DNA of 64,000 bases from Elusimicrobia bacterium RIFOXYA2_FULL_47_53. GTDB lineage: Bacteria; Elusimicrobiota; Endomicrobiia; Endomicrobiales; XYA2-FULL-47-53. The translations under genes were made by a program, and so were the position numbers. The notes under the pieces were generated by a model. That model was not told where the DNA came from and did no database searches. It saw only the letters and a program-made list of their open reading frames with translations. Below are positions 60,992 through 64,000 of this stretch, piece after piece. Positions within the stretch are counted from its first letter, which is position 1, and each line of letters opens with the position of its first letter. The stretch lies in the NCBI GenBank assembly GCA_001800315.1, contig MGVE01000013.1, forward strand, positions 1 through 64,000. The letters run 5' to 3'.

Positions 60992-62191
60992 TTATCGCAG
61001 ATTAATATATTTCAGAATTTCGCCGACCTTAGCTCCGTCTTTTATCTCTACAAGCCTGTCAAAGACTTCGCCGACATGCTCAAGCGTTATGTCTCTGCCG
61101 CCGAGGCCGTAAACATAGTTTACAACCTTGGGAGCCTTGCCGCCTGAATGGGTGAAGAGCGCCGATGTAACCTCGGCGTAAAGAGGGGCGGTGCTTGCCG
61201 CGCAGGAATCCGAACGGTCTAAAACAGCGACGGCTTTAACATTGGCAAGGTCTTTCGCAAGCTCCTGATGCGGGAACGGGCGGAAAACCCTTATCTTTAT
61301 CAAGCCGGCTTTAACGCCTTTCTCTCTGAGCTCGTCTACTACGACTTTGGAGGTGCCTGCCGCGGAACCGATAATGACAAGCGCGACCTCGGCGTCGTCC
61401 ATGCGGTATTTTTCGTACAAGTCGTATTTTCTGCCGAATTCCTTTTCAAAATCTTTGGCGACATCAAGTATTATCTGTTTTGATTTGTTCATCGCGTCCG
61501 CCAGCTGGTAGCGGTGTTCAAAGTAGTAGTCCTGAAGGTCAAGTGCTCCGAGCGTATAGGGCTTTTTAACATCAAGAAGCGCTCTCTCGGGCTTGTATTC
61601 ACCCACGAATTTCTTTACCATATCATCCGGCATGGTTTCAACGACTTCCATGCAATGGCTGATGATAAATCCGTCAGTCGTGACCATCGTGGGAAGCTTT
61701 GCCTGCTCGGCTATTTTCATGCCCTGAATCATATTATCATAAGCTTCCTGCGAGTTTTCGGAATATATCTGAATCCATCCCGCGTCGCGAGCGCCCATGG
61801 TGTCCGACTGGTCGCCGTGAATGTTTATAGGGCTTGAAAGCGCGCGGTTAACAACGGCCATCACTATCGGGAGCCTCAGGCCGGCGGCTATGTAAAGCAT
61901 CTCCCACATAAGCGCAAGGCCCTGCGAGGAGGTGCCGGTCATGGTGCGTGCGCCGGCGGCTGACGAGCCTATACAGGCCGACATCGCCGAATGCTCGCTT
62001 TCCACGGCCACATACTCCGTAGGAACCACGCCGTCTGCCACAAACTGCGAAAAAATCTGAACTATTTCCGTTGCCGGTGTAATCGGGTAAGCCGCGACGA
62101 CATCGGGAGCGATCTGGCGCATAGCTTCGGCCATGGCTTCATTGCCGGTCTTGGCTACTATTTTTCCTTTTGGATTAGTTGTAAGAACCAT
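60992..62191 (-). CDS. porA: 2-oxoacid:ferredoxin oxidoreductase, alpha subunit
   Basis: 399 residues. GNEAMAEAMRQIAPDVVAAY, TPATEIVQIFSQF and VAVESEHSAMSACIGSSAAG are typical of PorA domain I. The C-terminal domain II carries IIGSAAGTSKVVVDELREKG. It holds part of the CoA/2-oxoacid site. An upstream ribosome-binding site and close packing (11 bp from porD) show cotranscription. Confidence 0.93.
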   Translation of the reverse strand: MVLTTNPKGKIVAKTGNEAMAEAMRQIAPDVVAAYPITPATEIVQIFSQFVADGVVPTEYVAVESEHSAMSACIGSSAAGARTMTGTSSQGLALMWEMLYIAAGLRLPIVMAVVNRALSSPINIHGDQSDTMGARDAGWIQIYSENSQEAYDNMIQGMKIAEQAKLPTMVTTDGFIISHCMEVVETMPDDMVKKFVGEYKPERALLDVKKPYTLGALDLQDYYFEHRYQLADAMNKSKQIILDVAKDFEKEFGRKYDLYEKYRMDDAEVALVIIGSAAGTSKVVVDELREKGVKAGLIKIRVFRPFPHQELAKDLANVKAVAVLDRSDSCAASTAPLYAEVTSALFTHSGGKAPKVVNYVYGLGGRDITLEHVGEVFDRLVEIKDGAKVGEILKYINLR

Positions 62192-62202
62192 TTAATTTCT
62201 CC

Positions 62203-62508
62203 TTATTTCTTTTCTGCTTCCATAATAATCGCTTTTACGGGTTTTACCGGGCATTCTTTCGCGCAGATTCCGCAGCCCTTGCAGTGTTCAAAATCTATAC
62301 CTGTCATTTTGCCGTCTTTGACTATGATTGACGAGTCGGGGCAGGCGATCCAGCAGAACATGCAGTTTATGCACTTGCCGCCGTCCCACACCGGTTTCTC
62401 GGTGCGCCAGTCGCCCGTGATAAACTTCGCGGCCGTACCGGCTTCAAGAAGATCGCCATCCGGTAATTCTTTCCATGATAGTTTCTTTTCTTTTTCCCTG
62501 GTTTTCAC
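62203..62508 (-). CDS. porD: 2-oxoacid:ferredoxin oxidoreductase, delta (ferredoxin) subunit
   Basis: 101 residues with two 4Fe-4S motifs: cysteines 46, 49, 52, 56 (CINCMFCWIACP) and 76, 79, 82, 86 (CKGCGICAKECP). The N-terminal GTAAKFITGDWRTEKPVWD is typical of PorD. It passes electrons from the TPP site to ferredoxin. Confidence 0.95.
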   Translation of the reverse strand: MKTREKEKKLSWKELPDGDLLEAGTAAKFITGDWRTEKPVWDGGKCINCMFCWIACPDSSIIVKDGKMTGIDFEHCKGCGICAKECPVKPVKAIIMEAEKK

Positions 62509-62580
62509 TTTTCATTCTCCTGTATTAATTTGGCATCGCCTTCCCCGGCTTTTAAAAGGCCGGAGCGCGCTTGTATATTA

Positions 62581-63165
62581 TTAGGCGCCCTGCACTTCGT
62601 TGAACGCCCTGCGGATAGACTGAAGGTTGCCCTCTATAACCTGGGGTTTGTGGCGGAACTTCAGCTCAAGTTTTTTCTTAGTGTCGTCTAAAACGCTCTC
62701 AAGGTTTAAATCTCCGACTACTTTGACAAGCGCTCCGAACATCGGGGTGTTGGGTATGTTCATGCCGATAGTTTCAACCGCTATCTGGGAGGCGTTGACC
62801 ACATAAACCTGGCTGGAAGGAATGCCCAGATGTTTGGCGGTATCTTCAACGGAGAAAGATGTATTGACAATAACTTTCCCCTTTCCGCCGATCCCGTCTG
62901 TTACCGGCACGGAATCCATGAGGCTTGGATCCAGAATAACAACAAAATCCGGCTCCGTAACCGCGCAATGAACCGTAATGGGGCTGTCGCTTATGCGGTC
63001 AAAAGACTGCACCGGCGCTCCCATTCTTTCCGGTCCGTACTCCGGGAAAGCCTGCACATACTTACCAGTCGCAAGCACTGTCTCCGCAAACAACAACGCC
63101 GCTGTCTTGGCGCCCTGTCCGCCGCGTCCGTGCCAGCGGATTTCAATCATCTTTTTCTCTGCCAT
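62581..63165 (-). CDS. porC: 2-oxoacid:ferredoxin oxidoreductase, gamma subunit
   Basis: 194 residues. EIRWHGRGGQGAKTAALLFA is the family start, followed by EYGPERMGAPVQSFDRIS and AVTEPDFVVILDPSL. First gene of the porCDAB run. Gap to porD is 72 bp. The gamma subunit takes part in CoA binding and assembly. Confidence 0.95.
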   Translation of the reverse strand: MAEKKMIEIRWHGRGGQGAKTAALLFAETVLATGKYVQAFPEYGPERMGAPVQSFDRISDSPITVHCAVTEPDFVVILDPSLMDSVPVTDGIGGKGKVIVNTSFSVEDTAKHLGIPSSQVYVVNASQIAVETIGMNIPNTPMFGALVKVVGDLNLESVLDDTKKKLELKFRHKPQVIEGNLQSIRRAFNEVQGA

Positions 63166-63178
63166 GTGGCCGCTCCTT

Positions 63179-63808
63179 TTATTTAATTTGTTTTTTTTGT
63201 TTTTCTTTTGCTTCTTTGATGGCGGCTAAAATCGCTTCGTCCTTTGTTGAAGACTCTATCCGCGAGAGCGATTCTTCCGAAAACCTGCCGCCTATGCCAG
63301 CTATCGCCTCAACGCAGGTTTTATTGAGCGCCGGGTACTGGCTGGCCGCGGCGGCTTCCAGCGAAGGAATCGCGAGCTCGTCTTTTATTATTCCAAGAAC
63401 TCTAGCTATCTGAATTCTCACATAGGTTCTTTTATCTTTCAGCAGATAGTCGTTCAGGTGCGGCACCGCTTTTGAGCCGAGCTTTACAAGCTGGTTTTTT
63501 CCGAAAGTCTGATCAGATATCTGAGCTGTTGACCCGAGCTTGTTGACATAAAGCTTTACCCTGCCCGCGAGGTCCTTGGGCGCTCCGCCGGCCGGCTGGG
63601 GCTGGTCTGACTGAATCATCGGAATGGGCTGCGCGGCAACCGTTGAACTGGATTTGTCCGTATAGCCGTACTTCTTAATGTATTCCTGAATCTCGGCGTT
63701 AGCGTCGGCAGGCGGCTGCTGCTGTTCGCCCTGCTCAGCGCCGTAAATTTCAGTTTGAAGCGTAATAATAGCGGCAAAAATCAAGCAAACAAAAATTATT
63801 CTGCTCAA
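63179..63808 (-). CDS. Secreted HEAT-repeat-like protein
   Basis: 209 residues. Signal peptide (1-23), then a Gln/Pro-rich stretch (about 26-75). The C-terminal half holds two or three HEAT/PBS-type repeats: LVKLGSKAVPHLNDYL, VRIQIARVLGIIKDELAIPS and LEAAAASQYPALNKTCVEAI. A periplasmic scaffold or adaptor is likely. It lies between recR and the por operon, 13 bp from porC. Confidence 0.65.
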   Translation of the reverse strand: MSRIIFVCLIFAAIITLQTEIYGAEQGEQQQPPADANAEIQEYIKKYGYTDKSSSTVAAQPIPMIQSDQPQPAGGAPKDLAGRVKLYVNKLGSTAQISDQTFGKNQLVKLGSKAVPHLNDYLLKDKRTYVRIQIARVLGIIKDELAIPSLEAAAASQYPALNKTCVEAIAGIGGRFSEESLSRIESSTKDEAILAAIKEAKEKQKKQIK

Positions 63809-63838
63809 AGGTAACCTCTGAAGGCATTCAAATTTGAT

Positions 63839-64000
63839 TTACAGCATTTCGCGGCGGCCTTCCAAAGCCCGGGAGAGGGTAATCTCGTCTGCGTACTCCA
63901 AATCCCCTCCGACAGGAAGGCCGTAACCAAGGCGGGTAACTCTTATTCCAAGTGGTTTAATCTGTTCTGCCAGGTATAAAGCCGTGGTTTCGCCTTTTGA
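63839..64000 (-). CDS. recR: Recombination protein RecR, C-terminal part
   Basis: Only the last 53 codons are inside the window. [20 protein letters not shown], then [20 protein letters not shown] and EGRREML, are the Toprim end and C-terminus of RecR, which acts with RecF and RecO in gap repair. The 5' part lies beyond 64000. Confidence 0.93.
   Translation of the reverse strand, partial: SKGETTALYLAEQIKPLGIRVTRLGYGLPVGGDLEYADEITLSRALEGRREML

Overview
The window comes from a Gram-negative, probably strictly anaerobic bacterium. Outer-membrane parts are present (a Wza-type export lipoprotein, PorV/PorQ-family barrels, several lipoproteins). So are anaerobic enzymes: a four-subunit 2-oxoacid:ferredoxin oxidoreductase, a class I hybrid cluster protein and radical SAM proteins. 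An exosortase with PEP-CTERM proteins, PorV-like proteins and very many short palindrome-rich intergenic repeats recall uncultured lineages such as Omnitrophota or Elusimicrobiota. That placement is an inference; no ribosomal marker is present.

Region 1 (about 535-38842, all on the minus strand) is a roughly 38-kb exopolysaccharide and exosortase locus. In transcription order it starts with a Mor-like HTH protein and two PEP-CTERM proteins. Next is an unusual protein in which a complete PEP-CTERM exoprotein is fused to the initiating sugar transferase. Then come a membrane protein, a TPR lipoprotein, exosortase, EpsI, the Wza-like export lipoprotein and the Wzc-like tyrosine autokinase. After a repeat block follow a PorV-like protein, VanZ, an acyl carrier protein, an AsnB-type amidotransferase, an acyl-CoA ligase and a PP-loop amidotransferase-like protein. 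The assembly block follows: SGNH-like lipoprotein, GNAT acetyltransferase, five glycosyltransferases, Wzy-like ligase/polymerase, Wzx flippase, pyruvyl transferase, a second AsnB and two paralogous histidine-rich deacetylase-like proteins. It ends with a secreted beta-helix/fibronectin protein coupled to a PorV-family protein. Together these genes should build, modify, polymerise and export a polysaccharide and anchor exosortase substrates.

Region 2 (39277-53554) holds a CDF cation transporter next to a truncated glycosyltransferase, a pair of overlapping radical SAM genes, and an Rrf2-family regulator divergent from hcp. The two divergent promoters carry matching operators. Further on are a SulP transporter, an eRF1-like protein, a lipoprotein, an FMN reductase-like protein, a membrane protein and an NSS transporter with its 38-residue MetS-like partner. 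Two gene remnants lie among them.

Region 3 (53654-59478) is accessory DNA. It contains a BrnT/BrnA toxin-antitoxin pair and an AT-rich island of secreted proteins (YARHG and SH3-like modules) flanked by about 200-bp direct repeats. Next to it is a tRNA-Asn gene whose 3'-end sequence is repeated nearby.

Region 4 (59487-64000) holds a DUF4160/DUF2442 pair, porB-porA-porD-porC, a HEAT-like protein and the 3' end of recR. No transposase, integrase, rRNA or CRISPR array was found.
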